DNA from: Moraxella lacunata | Lineage (GTDB): Bacteria; Pseudomonadota; Gammaproteobacteria; Pseudomonadales; Moraxellaceae | Length of the DNA: 12,519 nucleotides | Direction of reading: 5' to 3' | Assembly: GCF_002027545.1 (NCBI RefSeq) | Contig: NZ_MXAN01000069.1 | Span: 1 to 12,519 of the forward strand | Shown here: positions 1 to 7,049 of the stretch, in pieces | Numbering within the stretch: the stretch's first letter is position 1 | Layout: each line of letters starts with the position of its first letter | Notes under the pieces: generated by a model | Database searches by the model: none | What the model saw: only the letters and a program-made list of their open reading frames with translations | What the model was told of the DNA's origin: nothing | Program-made: the position numbers and the translations under genes

Positions 1-21
1 AACTCATTGGAGATATACAAA

Positions 22-75
22 GGTGTGTATCACGCACCAATAGGATTTTTCATTTAAAAGATGTGTGGTACGCAC
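22..75. repeat. Two short imperfect palindromes of the GTGYG...CGCAC type
   Basis: GGTGTGTATCACGCACC (22-38) has 7-base arms with one mismatch around ATC. GTGTGGTACGCAC (63-75) is a similar unit with 5-base arms and one mismatch. The two copies share the GTGTG and CGCAC ends. They resemble short dispersed intergenic palindromes; a regulatory role cannot be read from the sequence. Confidence 0.4.
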
Positions 76-372
76 TTTACCATACGATAAATAAATTTTT
101 TAAATTTAGCATTGGTGCAAATTGGGGTTAATTGACCATAAAACCTAAAAATTGATACTCTCTGCAAGGTTGAATTGCCATTCGTCTTATAGATTATGGG
201 TAATCTGTATGTTGATTTTAATGTTTTTAAAATTTATTAACATAATCTTTTAAAAATAGTCTGTCTTCATTCATTTACCCCAACCAATCATCAAATTATC
301 ATTTATACTAATGATATATAAATAAAAACTTATAAATTAATTCTTTTTTATCAAAATAAATCGTTTTTCATT

Positions 373-388
373 TGGAAGAAAATTTGCC
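373..388 (+). promoter_or_regulatory. Possible sigma-54 (-24/-12) promoter of glnK-amtB
   Basis: TGGAAGAAAATTTGCC carries the invariant GG (374-375) and GC (386-387) at exactly the spacing of the -24/-12 consensus TGGCAC-N5-TTGC. The -12 box is good and the -24 box is poor after TGG. Transcription would begin near 399, about 40 bases before glnK. In many proteobacteria glnK-amtB is transcribed by sigma-54 under NtrC control, so the location is apt. A single weak match in AT-rich DNA could still be chance. Confidence 0.4.
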
Positions 389-429
389 ATACTATGTCCA
401 ACTTATAATTTTTAATTATCTACTAATAG

Positions 430-777
<348 letters not shown>

Positions 778-818
778 CTGGGTGAATTGATAGATTGGCA
801 ATTTAATAAGGGGTAACT

Positions 819-2096
819 ATGAAAATCTTAGCAAACAAATGGCAAATCGGTTGGCTGTTGTTACTTGCCACAACCGCCCAAGCTGATGACGGCATCAATC
901 ATGGCAACAGTGCATGGGTGCTGACCACCACAGCGTTGGTGCTAATGATGACCTTGCTGGGTTTGGCGTTGTTTTATGCTGGCATGGTGCGTAAGAAAAA
1001 TATCTTATCAACCATGATGCACAGCTTTGGGGCGACAGCGGTGGTGTCGGTGCTGTGGGTGATGATTGGTTATTCGTTGGCATTTAGTGATGGCGGTGCT
1101 TTGCAAGGGTTTATCGGTGGTACGGCACACGTCATGCTCTCTGGGGTGGGTATTGCCGAGCGTAGTGGCGACATTCCTTTGGCGTTGTGGATAATGTTTC
1201 AGATGACGTTTGCCGTGATTGCGGTGGCGATTTTGGCGGGGTCATTGGCGGAGCGGATGAAATTTGGCTCATTTTTATTGTTCTCGGGCTTGTGGGTACT
1301 GCTCGTCTATGTGCCAGTATGTCATTGGGTGTGGGGCGGTGGCTGGCTGACGGGCGATGCGTTGGACTTTGCCGGTGAGACGGTTGTCCATATCAATGCT
1401 GGTGTGGGTGGTTTGGTGTTGGCACATCTGCTTGGCAAACGCCAAGACTATGGGCGAGCCAACCTTGCTCCGCACAACCTTGTCTATGCCTTAATCGGTG
1501 CAGGGCTGTTGTGGGTAGGGTGGTTTGGCTTTAACGGTGGTTCGGCTCTGGCGGCAGATGGGGTGGCAGCGATGGCAATCATCGTCTCACAGGTGGCGGC
1601 GGCGATGGGGTTATTGACGTGGCTGTTGTGTGAATATGTGGTGCGTGGACGGGCATCGGCACTGGGCGGTGCATCAGGGGCGATGGCAGGTTTGGTGGGT
1701 ATCACGCCAGCGGCAGGATTTGTGGGCGTATCAGGGGCGATGGCGATAGGCATGCTGACGGCATTGGGCTGTTTTGCAATGATACATTATGGCAAAAAAC
1801 GACTGGGCGTTGATGATACGCTGGACGCTTTTGGATTGCATGGCGTGGGCGGTATCATTGGGGCGGTATTAACTGGCGTGTTTATTAGCCGAGAGTTATA
1901 CCCTGATGTGAGGCATGAGAGCCTACTGACACAGCTGTGGTTACAAACCGAAGGGGTGCTGGCAACCATAGTATATTCGGCGGTGGTAACTTTTATCATT
2001 GGTATGGCAATCAAAAAGACCGTGGAACTGCGTGTTGATGATGAAGCTGAGTATCAAGGACTTGACCTAGCCATTCATGGCGAGAAAGTTAGCTAA
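819..2096 (+). CDS. amtB: Ammonium transporter AmtB
   Basis: A 425-residue inner-membrane ammonium channel of the Amt/Mep/Rh family. An N-terminal signal peptide (about 1-22, ending TTAQA) precedes about eleven hydrophobic segments. Family signatures present are FYAGMVRKKNILSTMM (52-67), the twin pore histidines H191 (VVHINAG) and H341 (GLHGVGG), the substrate-site aspartate D183 in ALDFAG, and phenylalanines F131 and F238 at the probable pore-gate positions. E187 occupies a position that is commonly glycine in the FAGGTVVHINA motif. AAGGGG (808-813) sits 5 bases before the ATG. It follows glnK by 41 bases, so the two are very probably co-transcribed, and a terminator lies just after the stop. 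The C-terminal cytoplasmic tail (from about 399) is where GlnK contact and gating would be expected. Confidence 0.95.
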   Translation: MKILANKWQIGWLLLLATTAQADDGINHGNSAWVLTTTALVLMMTLLGLALFYAGMVRKKNILSTMMHSFGATAVVSVLWVMIGYSLAFSDGGALQGFIGGTAHVMLSGVGIAERSGDIPLALWIMFQMTFAVIAVAILAGSLAERMKFGSFLLFSGLWVLLVYVPVCHWVWGGGWLTGDALDFAGETVVHINAGVGGLVLAHLLGKRQDYGRANLAPHNLVYALIGAGLLWVGWFGFNGGSALAADGVAAMAIIVSQVAAAMGLLTWLLCEYVVRGRASALGGASGAMAGLVGITPAAGFVGVSGAMAIGMLTALGCFAMIHYGKKRLGVDDTLDAFGLHGVGGIIGAVLTGVFISRELYPDVRHESLLTQLWLQTEGVLATIVYSAVVTFIIGMAIKKTVELRVDDEAEYQGLDLAIHGEKVS

Positions 2097-2102
2097 ATCG
2101 AT

Positions 2103-2132
2103 AAGCAAGGGCATAATGCGTCCTTGCTTTTT
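2103..2132 (+). terminator. Rho-independent terminator of glnK-amtB
   Basis: AAGCAAGG (2103-2110) pairs with CCTTGCTT (2122-2129), and GCAT/ATGC can extend the stem in the loop. A run of five T follows (2128-2132). It begins seven bases after the amtB stop codon. Confidence 0.8.
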
Positions 2133-2153
2133 CCAAAGGGTTTTTCCAAAGGG
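2128..2153. repeat. 13-bp unit in perfect tandem duplication
   Basis: TTTTTCCAAAGGG occurs twice without interruption (2128-2140 and 2141-2153), starting inside the T-tract of the amtB terminator. It looks like a recent slippage or tandem duplication that gives the terminator a second T-run. Confidence 0.75.
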
Positions 2154-2187
2154 TTTATTTAACATAATCTTTTTATTTTGATAAAAC

Positions 2188-2212
2188 AAAACCGCCAATA
2201 TTTGACGGTTTT
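2188..2212 (-). terminator. Bidirectional terminator, mainly for nadE
   Basis: AAAACCGCCAA (2188-2198) pairs with TTGACGGTTTT (2202-2212) with one mismatch around a TAT loop. Read on the minus strand the stem is followed by TTTTGTTTT, which suits nadE, whose stop lies 24 bases upstream in that direction. It also has a T-run on the plus strand and would back up the amtB terminator between the convergent genes. Confidence 0.7.
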
Positions 2213-2236
2213 GCAATTAATTAGGTATTAAAAACC

Positions 2237-3907
2237 TTAAAACTCGCCCGTTACCGACCAGCCATTGACTAGCGGATAACGGCGTTCACGCCCAAAGGAT
2301 TTTTTGGTAATCTTAGTGCCGATTGCCCCTTGACGGCGTTTGTGTTCGGCTCTATCTACCATGGTCAGCACACGTTCAACGATCTCAGGGTCAAAACCTG
2401 CCGCACAGATGGCTTTGTAGCCCAAATCTTCATCGATGTACATCTTCAAGATGGCATCAAGCAGGGCATAATCAGGCAAGCTGTCTTGGTCTTTTTGGTC
2501 GGGACGTAGCTCAGCCGATGGCGGGCGAGTGATGACACGCTCAGGAATGACAGGGTTGTCTTCTAGGCGATTGCGATAATCGGCTAGGCGGTACACGTCG
2601 GTCTTGTAGACGTCTTTTAGCACATCAAATCCGCCAACCATGTCGCCATATAGGGTAGAGTAGCCGACTGCATTTTCTGATTTGTTGCCAGTTGAGATGA
2701 CCATGTGTCCAAATTTGTTGGATAGAGCCATGAGTATCACACCCCTTGCCCGAGCTTGCAGGTTCTCTTCGGTAACATCAGGGGCTGCCCCTGCAAAGAG
2801 TGGGGCGAGCGTGGATTTGAGTCCTGCCACGGCATCATGGATGGGGCAGATGGTATAAGAGACGTTGAGACGGGCGGCTTGGGCAGCGGCATCATCCAGA
2901 CTCATCTGTGATGTATATTCATAAGGCATCATTACCGCATAGACTTTATCTGCACCCAATGCATCCACAGCGATGGCAAGGGTCAAGGCACTGTCAATGC
3001 CCCCCGAGAGTCCGACAATCACGCCCTTAAAGCCTGAGCGATTGACATAATCACGCAAACCAACGACCAAGGCTTGGTAGATTTGTGACTCTTCGGATAA
3101 GTCAAGTGGCGGTTTGGCTTGGGTGTCAAAGCGTCCACTTGATGCATCAAAGGTTGCCATAATTAGCTGATTTAAAAATCTCGCCCCTTCGTGAGCAATC
3201 TCGCCGTCGGCTTGACTGACGATAGAGCCACCGTCAAAGACGATGTCATCTTGGGCACCGACGGTATTGACATAGATGATGGGTAGTTTGTGCGTTGATG
3301 ATTGGCGAGCGATGAGTGCTTTACGTTCGGCTTGCTTGCCGACTTCAAAGGGGGACGCATTTAGCACGACCACCATTTCTGCCCCTTCATCTTTGAGTGC
3401 TTTGATGGGGGCTTCGTGCCAGATGTCTTCACAAATAAGTAGTCCGATGGTCAGCCCTTTGTAGTCAAATAAGACTTGATTGCGACCTTTTTTAAAGTAG
3501 CGTTTTTCATCAAACACGCCGTAGTTTGGTAGGCATTGTTTGTGATAAAAGCCTTTTTGACTGCCACCTTGTAATATCGCCGCCGAGTTAAACGTGCCGT
3601 GATTGTCCACGTGTGGATAGCCCAAAATGGTGACAATGCCGTCTATCTTGGCAAGTTCATTCATGGCAATCTTGACACGCTCAGCCAAGGTAGGACGCAG
3701 TAGCAAATCTTCTGGCGGATAGCCGATGAGTGCCAGCTCAGGAAAGATGACAACGTCCGCCCCACGAGCTTTGGCATCTAGGGCAAGGGCTTTCATCTTG
3801 CCCACGTTACCCTTGATGTCGCCCACCCAAAAATTTGTCTGCATGATGGCAAAAGTAATCGTACCGTTTGGGGTGCTAATTTCGCTAAAATTTTCTTGTA
3901 TTGACAT
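2237..3907 (-). CDS. nadE: Glutamine-dependent NAD+ synthetase
   Basis: A 556-residue cytoplasmic enzyme for the last step of NAD+ synthesis: nicotinic acid adenine dinucleotide, ATP and glutamine give NAD+, AMP, PPi and glutamate. The N-terminal nitrilase-type glutaminase domain (about 18-260) shows the Glu-Lys-Cys triad: E57 in FPELAL, K123 in YHKQCLPNYG and C159 in LLICEDIW. The C-terminal synthetase domain (about 275-545) has the ATP-pyrophosphatase P-loop SGGIDSAL (301-308) and STGNKSE (405-411). Length matches the two-domain class, so ammonia comes from glutamine through a tunnel rather than being used free. It is monocistronic, convergent with amtB and divergent from the PP0621-type gene. 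The start is supported by GGA about 9 bases upstream on the minus strand. Confidence 0.95.
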   Translation of the reverse strand: MSIQENFSEISTPNGTITFAIMQTNFWVGDIKGNVGKMKALALDAKARGADVVIFPELALIGYPPEDLLLRPTLAERVKIAMNELAKIDGIVTILGYPHVDNHGTFNSAAILQGGSQKGFYHKQCLPNYGVFDEKRYFKKGRNQVLFDYKGLTIGLLICEDIWHEAPIKALKDEGAEMVVVLNASPFEVGKQAERKALIARQSSTHKLPIIYVNTVGAQDDIVFDGGSIVSQADGEIAHEGARFLNQLIMATFDASSGRFDTQAKPPLDLSEESQIYQALVVGLRDYVNRSGFKGVIVGLSGGIDSALTLAIAVDALGADKVYAVMMPYEYTSQMSLDDAAAQAARLNVSYTICPIHDAVAGLKSTLAPLFAGAAPDVTEENLQARARGVILMALSNKFGHMVISTGNKSENAVGYSTLYGDMVGGFDVLKDVYKTDVYRLADYRNRLEDNPVIPERVITRPPSAELRPDQKDQDSLPDYALLDAILKMYIDEDLGYKAICAAGFDPEIVERVLTMVDRAEHKRRQGAIGTKITKKSFGRERRYPLVNGWSVTGEF

Positions 3908-3984
3908 TTGTAATTATCCAGTAAAGTGTATTGATGGTTATCGCCTGTCGTCAATCCATGTTTATCGGCAGGCAATGATGAGTT

Positions 3985-4049
3985 TGATTTGTCAAATCAG
4001 CTTGATGTTTGTATAAAACCAATTAAAACCAATCTAGACAAATCAACTT
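3985..4049. promoter_or_regulatory. Palindrome and repeated half-site between divergent genes
   Basis: TGATTTG-T-CAAATCA (3985-3999) is a perfect palindrome with 7-base arms. The half-site recurs as CAAATCARCTT at 3993-4003 and 4039-4049, and GACAAATCA (4037-4045) is the reverse complement of 3985-3993. The sites lie in the divergent spacer between nadE and the PP0621-type gene, as a repressor operator would. No regulator can be named, and AT-rich DNA makes such matches fairly easy. Confidence 0.3.
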
Positions 4050-4097
4050 AGTATAGCACACTATCGCCTATTTTTGTGATATAGTAGGCATTATTTT

Positions 4098-4427
4098 GTG
4101 ACTTTGACGTTTGCCATGTTTGCTTTTTTAATTAATCTTATCATCATCGCCATTGTGATGAAAATCTTCTTTAAATTCATGTATCCAAAACCGCCCAAGC
4201 ACTTTTTTCCAAAAGCAGGCGATGATGTTGGTATCAGACGATGTGATTATTGTGGGCATGAGCTTGCCACCTATCGGGGTATTTTACAGATGGATGTGGC
4301 AGGCGATGGGCGGGAGTATTTCTTTTGTAATGACGAACATCAAAGTGCGTATTTTCGTGGCGATGTCTATCAAGCCGATGATGACTATGATGGTCTGCCC
4401 ACCAAAAAGCCATTGGATGATGATTAA
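4098..4427 (+). CDS. PP0621 family small membrane-anchored zinc-ribbon protein
   Basis: A 109-residue protein of unknown function. Residues 5-28 form one hydrophobic segment followed by a basic stretch (KPPKHFFPK), so it is probably inner-membrane anchored with a cytoplasmic tail. CDYCGH (49-54) and FFCNDEH (75-81) make a Cys2...Cys-His set (C49, C52, C77, H81) like a small treble-clef or zinc ribbon. This layout matches the PP0621 family found next to diverse genes in gamma-proteobacteria. The acidic tail (92-109, DDDYDG and DDD) makes it longer than typical members. The start is taken as GTG because AGG (4086-4088) lies 9 bases upstream; ATG at 4116 (residue 7) is the alternative. It is transcribed divergently from nadE and no partner gene is adjacent. 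Confidence 0.75.
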   Translation: MTLTFAMFAFLINLIIIAIVMKIFFKFMYPKPPKHFFPKAGDDVGIRRCDYCGHELATYRGILQMDVAGDGREYFFCNDEHQSAYFRGDVYQADDDYDGLPTKKPLDDD

Positions 4428-4499
4428 AGACGTTTAGAGATGGATGGTGGTTTAAAAAAACAATCCGACCACTTAACTGGCTAAATTTTTAAGATTTTA

Positions 4500-4723
4500 G
4501 GGCGTGTTGAACTTTTGTATTTGCAATGAAAAATAGGGGAAATCGCCCGTTTTTCAAGGAAAAAACGCAGGCTGATAGTCATTCTATCAGACAAGTTTTT
4601 GACGATGGAAAACCAGATTTAGCCATTTTTCATGCAAAAACATTACTTTATTTCTAAAATATTTCTATATTGTAAATAGTGTTATAAAGATTGTAAATAG
4701 TGTTATAAAGGTTCAACACGCCC
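4500..4723. mobile_element. 224-bp MITE-like element with 13-bp terminal inverted repeats
   Basis: GGGCGTGTTGAAC (4500-4512) and GTTCAACACGCCC (4711-4723) are perfect terminal inverted repeats. TA flanks each side (4498-4499 and 4724-4725), the target choice of IS630/Tc1-type transposases, although a 2-base match is weak evidence. The interior has no open frame and is rich in hairpins: CTGATAG/CTATCAG (4572-4590), CGTTTTT/AAAAACG (4548-4567), and an imperfect pair TTTGCAATGAAAAAT near 4519 with ATTTTTCATGCAAA near 4625. These are the hallmarks of a non-autonomous miniature transposon. The parent insertion sequence cannot be named from this window. Confidence 0.7.
4669..4710. repeat. 21-bp unit in perfect tandem duplication inside the MITE
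   Basis: A 21-base AT-rich unit beginning ATTGTAAATAGTG and ending TTATAAAG occurs at 4669-4689 and again at 4690-4710, ending exactly at the right terminal inverted repeat. Copy number at this spot may vary between MITE copies or strains. Confidence 0.8.
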
Positions 4724-4806
4724 TAATTTAATTTTTTAAATTAAGTGGTCGAATGGCTATTTTTCATGCAAAAATTGATTTAGAACGTTAAATTTTTACC
4801 TTATTT

Positions 4807-4928
4807 ACCCCATTCTCAACTTTATATAAGTGCTTGATTTATCAAGGGTAAATTGCAATTCGCCCCTACAACCCAAAAAATTATTATAGGATAATCAATA
4901 AGTTAGGATTTCAAGTTGAGATTGAAGT
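4807..4928. mobile_element. Possible 122-bp miniature element with 7-bp target duplication
   Basis: ACCCCATTCTCAACTT (4807-4822) and AAGTTGAGATTGAAGT (4913-4928) are imperfect inverted repeats (13 of 16), with a perfect 9-base inner part. CTTATTT directly abuts both ends (4800-4806 and 4929-4935) as a direct repeat, as expected of a target-site duplication. The interior contains the TGTAGGGGCG-type palindrome and no coding frame. AT-rich flanks reduce the weight of the duplication. Confidence 0.45.
4846..4870 (-). repeat. TGTAGGGGCG-type short palindromic repeat, partly degenerate
   Basis: On the minus strand this reads TGTAGGGGCGAATTGCAATT followed by TACCC. The core GGGTAAATTGCAATTCGCCC (4846-4865) is a palindrome with two mismatches. 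The same GGGTTG-TAGGGGCG start occurs at about 8981-8997. The unit looks like a dispersed intergenic repeat of REP type. Confidence 0.6.
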
Positions 4929-4987
4929 CTTATTTATCAAATGCTATCAATGGTGGGCATGCCCCAATATCAATCATCAACTGACCA

Positions 4988-5530
4988 TTAAGCGGCATCC
5001 ACAAGTTCCTGCTGGATGATGTGTTCCATTTCTTTGGCACCGATGGTGGGGGCAAAACGTGCCACCACGTTACCATCAGCATCCACCAAAAATTTGGTAA
5101 AGTTCCATTTGATGTCATCGCCTGTGCGAGTTTGGTTAATTTCTGCAATCACTTCAAGCAATACTTCGTATCTGCTATTGCCAATCTCATCTTTGTCTTG
5201 GGATTTTAGGTGGCGGTACAAAGGATGGGTGTTACTGCCATTGATGTCAATTTTGGCAAACACAGGAAAGCTGACTTGATAATGCTCTGCCAAAAACTTA
5301 GCAATTTCTTCATTGTCTTCGACCGCTTGCCCAAATTCATTGCTGGGAAAGTCCAAAATTACCAAGCCTTTGTCTTTATACTTTTGATACAGTGCTTCTA
5401 ATTCGTCATATTGGGGTGTTAGACTGCACTGGGTGGCAGTATTGACAATGAGTAAGGTCTTACCCCTAAAATCGCTGAGTTGAATTTCTTTACCGTGAAT
5501 GCCTGTTACCAAAAAATCATGAATTGACAT
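4988..5530 (-). CDS. Glutathione peroxidase family protein (one-cysteine type)
   Basis: A 180-residue thioredoxin-fold peroxidase that would reduce hydrogen peroxide and organic hydroperoxides in the cytoplasm. The peroxidatic cysteine is C35 in NTATQCSLTPQYDEL, the usual selenocysteine/cysteine position. Other active-site residues are Q68 in FPSNEFGQ and W142-N143 in WNFTKF. Length is normal for the family. Oddly, C35 is the only cysteine. The FPCNQFGGQ motif appears as FPSNEFGQ, with Ser63 for Cys and one glycine missing, and the resolving cysteine of thioredoxin-dependent members is absent. It should therefore depend on an external thiol. No signal peptide is seen. Upstream on the minus strand, AAGGA is about 11 bases from the ATG, a long spacing. 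No obvious terminator follows; the palindrome GGGCATGCCC (4955-4964) lies just past the stop. Confidence 0.9.
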   Translation of the reverse strand: MSIHDFLVTGIHGKEIQLSDFRGKTLLIVNTATQCSLTPQYDELEALYQKYKDKGLVILDFPSNEFGQAVEDNEEIAKFLAEHYQVSFPVFAKIDINGSNTHPLYRHLKSQDKDEIGNSRYEVLLEVIAEINQTRTGDDIKWNFTKFLVDADGNVVARFAPTIGAKEMEHIIQQELVDAA

Positions 5531-5831
5531 CGCTTAACGCATCCTTAAAAGTGTGCCAAAAATTATTGCAAAAACCATCATGTAATCTATCAAAATGGGA
5601 CAAGAGTATACAAACCCATAAGACTATTATATATAATTTTTTGGAAAGTAAAATTTGTAAAAATCAATGGATTGATTAGGAAAAATTAATAATAATGGTG
5701 AGTAATTCTGATTGATTAATATCAATAAACAAGCATTTTGTTTAGTTTTTTTAAATAATCAAAGCCCAGTTTCTCAAAGCTAAAAATTGGTCGGAGAAAC
5801 TGGGCTGATGTCAAAAAACGGTCGGTTAAGG
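5531..5831. other. Gene-free spacer between gpx-like gene and aminotransferase pseudogene
   Basis: About 300 AT-rich bases with no coding frame. The left part must carry the promoter of the minus-strand peroxidase; TATAAT is present on that strand near 5627-5634 but no good -35 box is visible. A small palindrome ATTGATTAATATCAAT sits at 5711-5726. The right end holds the strong hairpin listed separately. Confidence 0.5.
5763..5806 (-). terminator. Strong 13-bp hairpin after the aminotransferase pseudogene
   Basis: AGCCCAGTTTCTC (5763-5775) pairs perfectly with GAGAAACTGGGCT (5794-5806) around an 18-base loop. Read on the minus strand it lies 25 bases after the pseudogene stop and is followed by TTTGATTATTT, a poor T-tract. 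It is probably a terminator or a 3'-end stabilising hairpin. The stem is unusually long and perfect for a plain terminator here. Confidence 0.6.
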
Positions 5832-6990
5832 TTACACCCACCCCTTTTTTTTGCGAAATTCTTTTAATACTTTAACAAATGCTACCATTTCTTCGGGTGT
5901 GCCAAGCGTTAGACGGTTGTAGCCGTCAATGGGCGGAAATGCACGTCCGACAAAGATATGACGCTCTTTCATACGCTCTTGATAGGTTTTGACATCCCCT
6001 TTAATCTCATGGAAAATAAAGTTGCCATTTGATTCGGCATATTTTAATTTAAGCTCTTTTAGGGCGGTCTCTACAATTTGGCGAGAGCGTAGGTTTGACA
6101 AGCGACTGTATTCCAAAAATTCGGTGTCTTGTAGTGATGCCAACGATGCCACCGCTCCTGACAGGTTGGTGTTGTCAAGCGACATAAAACGCTCAGTCAA
6201 TTCAATTAGCTCTTTTGAGCCAATGGCATAGCCGATTCGCAGTCCTGCAAGGGCGTAGATTTTTGAGAAAGTTTTGGCAACCAAGACGTTGGGATTGCCT
6301 TGTTTGATAAATGCCAAACCGCTTTCAAAATTGGGGTTGGCGACATATTCGCCATAAGCTTCATCTAGCAAGAAATAGTGATTTTTTGGGGCGTTATTGA
6401 CCCAATGTGATACGTATTTTTGGGCGTAATCGTACCTGTGGGGTTGTTGGGATTGCACAGATAAAACAGCGTAACGCCGTCAAAGTCGTTGGCGACTTTT
6501 TGCATTTTGGCAATGTCAAAGCCAAAATCTTTTGCATTGACAGGGACTTTTACCACCTTAGCCCCAAGAGCGTTGGCGTGCAGTTCGGCATAGTTAAAGG
6601 TTGGGTCTGGCACGACAAGCTGAAAGGCTTGTTTGTTTTGTAGAGCTTGGGTGTAAATCGCTTGCACGAATGCCTGAATGTTCTCGGATGAGCCATTACC
6701 AATAGAGAGTTGATTGGTGTTCACGCCATTGACACGGGCAAGCTCATCAACCAAGGCTTCACGTTGGCTGTCAGGATAGCGAAGGGATAAGTCCAAACTG
6801 TCTAAAATCGCCTTTTTTGCCTTGGGCGACATGCCGAGCGAATTTTCATTAAAATTTAGCAGTAATGGCGTATCTTTGCTTGGTGCAAACGCTGTAATGG
6901 TTGGTGTAATAGACATTTTGGCACAAGCAGGCATGGTACTGGCAAGACCAACACACCGCCTGATTTTAAGAAAGAACGGCGTGAGAACAT
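5832..6990 (-). pseudogene. Tat-exported HisC-like aminotransferase, two frameshifts
   Basis: Remnant of a fold-type I PLP-dependent aminotransferase of the histidinol-phosphate aminotransferase family. Three frames combine. Frame A starts at 6990 after a strong AAGGAG site and reads MFSRRSFLKSGGV, a twin-arginine export signal. Frame B continues GLASTMPACAKMSITPTITAF and holds the N-terminal half to NPNNPTGTITP. Frame C holds the C-terminal half: LLDEAYGEY, the PLP lysine in KTFSKIYALAGLRIGYA, and NRLTLGTPEEM. One missing base near 6948-6949 (GG for GGG) joins A to B, and one missing base in the five-T run 6417-6421 (five A for six on the coding strand) joins B to C. With both repaired it would be a full-length, exported or membrane-tethered enzyme of about 385 residues. 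All catalytic motifs survive, so decay is recent, or the bases are sequencing errors. Its substrate is unknown. Confidence 0.8.
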
Positions 6991-6996
6991 GCTAAG

Positions 6997-7002
6997 CTCC
7001 TT
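6997..7002 (-). promoter_or_regulatory. Ribosome binding site that fixes the start of the Tat aminotransferase
   Basis: On the minus strand AAGGAG lies 6 bases before ATG at 6990, an optimal Shine-Dalgarno. The next downstream ATG at 6934 has no such site. This supports the Tat-signal frame as the original start and makes the 6934 start an artefact of the first frameshift. Confidence 0.75.
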
Positions 7003-7049
7003 ACAAAAATAAAATTATATTGCCATAAAAGCAAGGATAAAGCAACAAA

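Larger units (their letters stand above)
4466..4751. repeat. Outer 11-bp inverted repeat enclosing the MITE
   Basis: CGACCACTTAA (4466-4476) and TTAAGTGGTCG (4741-4751) are perfect reverse complements and enclose the 4500-4723 element with 23 and 17 bases to spare. They may be the ends of an older palindrome, for example a terminator hairpin or earlier element, that was split when the MITE inserted. Confidence 0.45.
4759..4967. repeat. Dispersed repeat, copy A, split into two halves
   Basis: The left half (4760-4790) matches 10638-10668 at 26 of 31 positions. The right half (4943-4967, containing the palindrome GGGCATGCCC at 4955-4964) matches 10665-10689 at 18 of 25. All mismatches counted are transitions. 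In copy B the two halves are contiguous, with a four-base overlap of the aligned ends; here about 152 bases separate them, holding the putative element at 4807-4928. The left half also shares ATTTTTCATGCAAAAA (4759-4774) with the interior of the neighbouring MITE (4625-4640). Confidence 0.5.

Noticed and set aside
34..119. NtrC sites upstream of glnK
   Set aside because: Only isolated half-sites are present (GCACCA and TGGTGCA); no full dyad of the expected spacing was found.
3726..4016. Plus-strand frame across the nadE start
   Set aside because: It is antisense to the nitrilase domain of nadE, has no recognisable motif, and its end runs through the nadE upstream region.
4669..4710. CRISPR-like repeat
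   Set aside because: There are two adjacent copies with no spacer between them, inside a MITE; no array or cas genes are present in the window.
6365..6934. Two overlapping minus-strand frames (5832-6458 and 6365-6934) as two separate genes
   Set aside because: Each holds complementary halves of one aminotransferase, and the upstream Tat signal and ribosome site lie in a third frame. One frameshifted gene explains all three.
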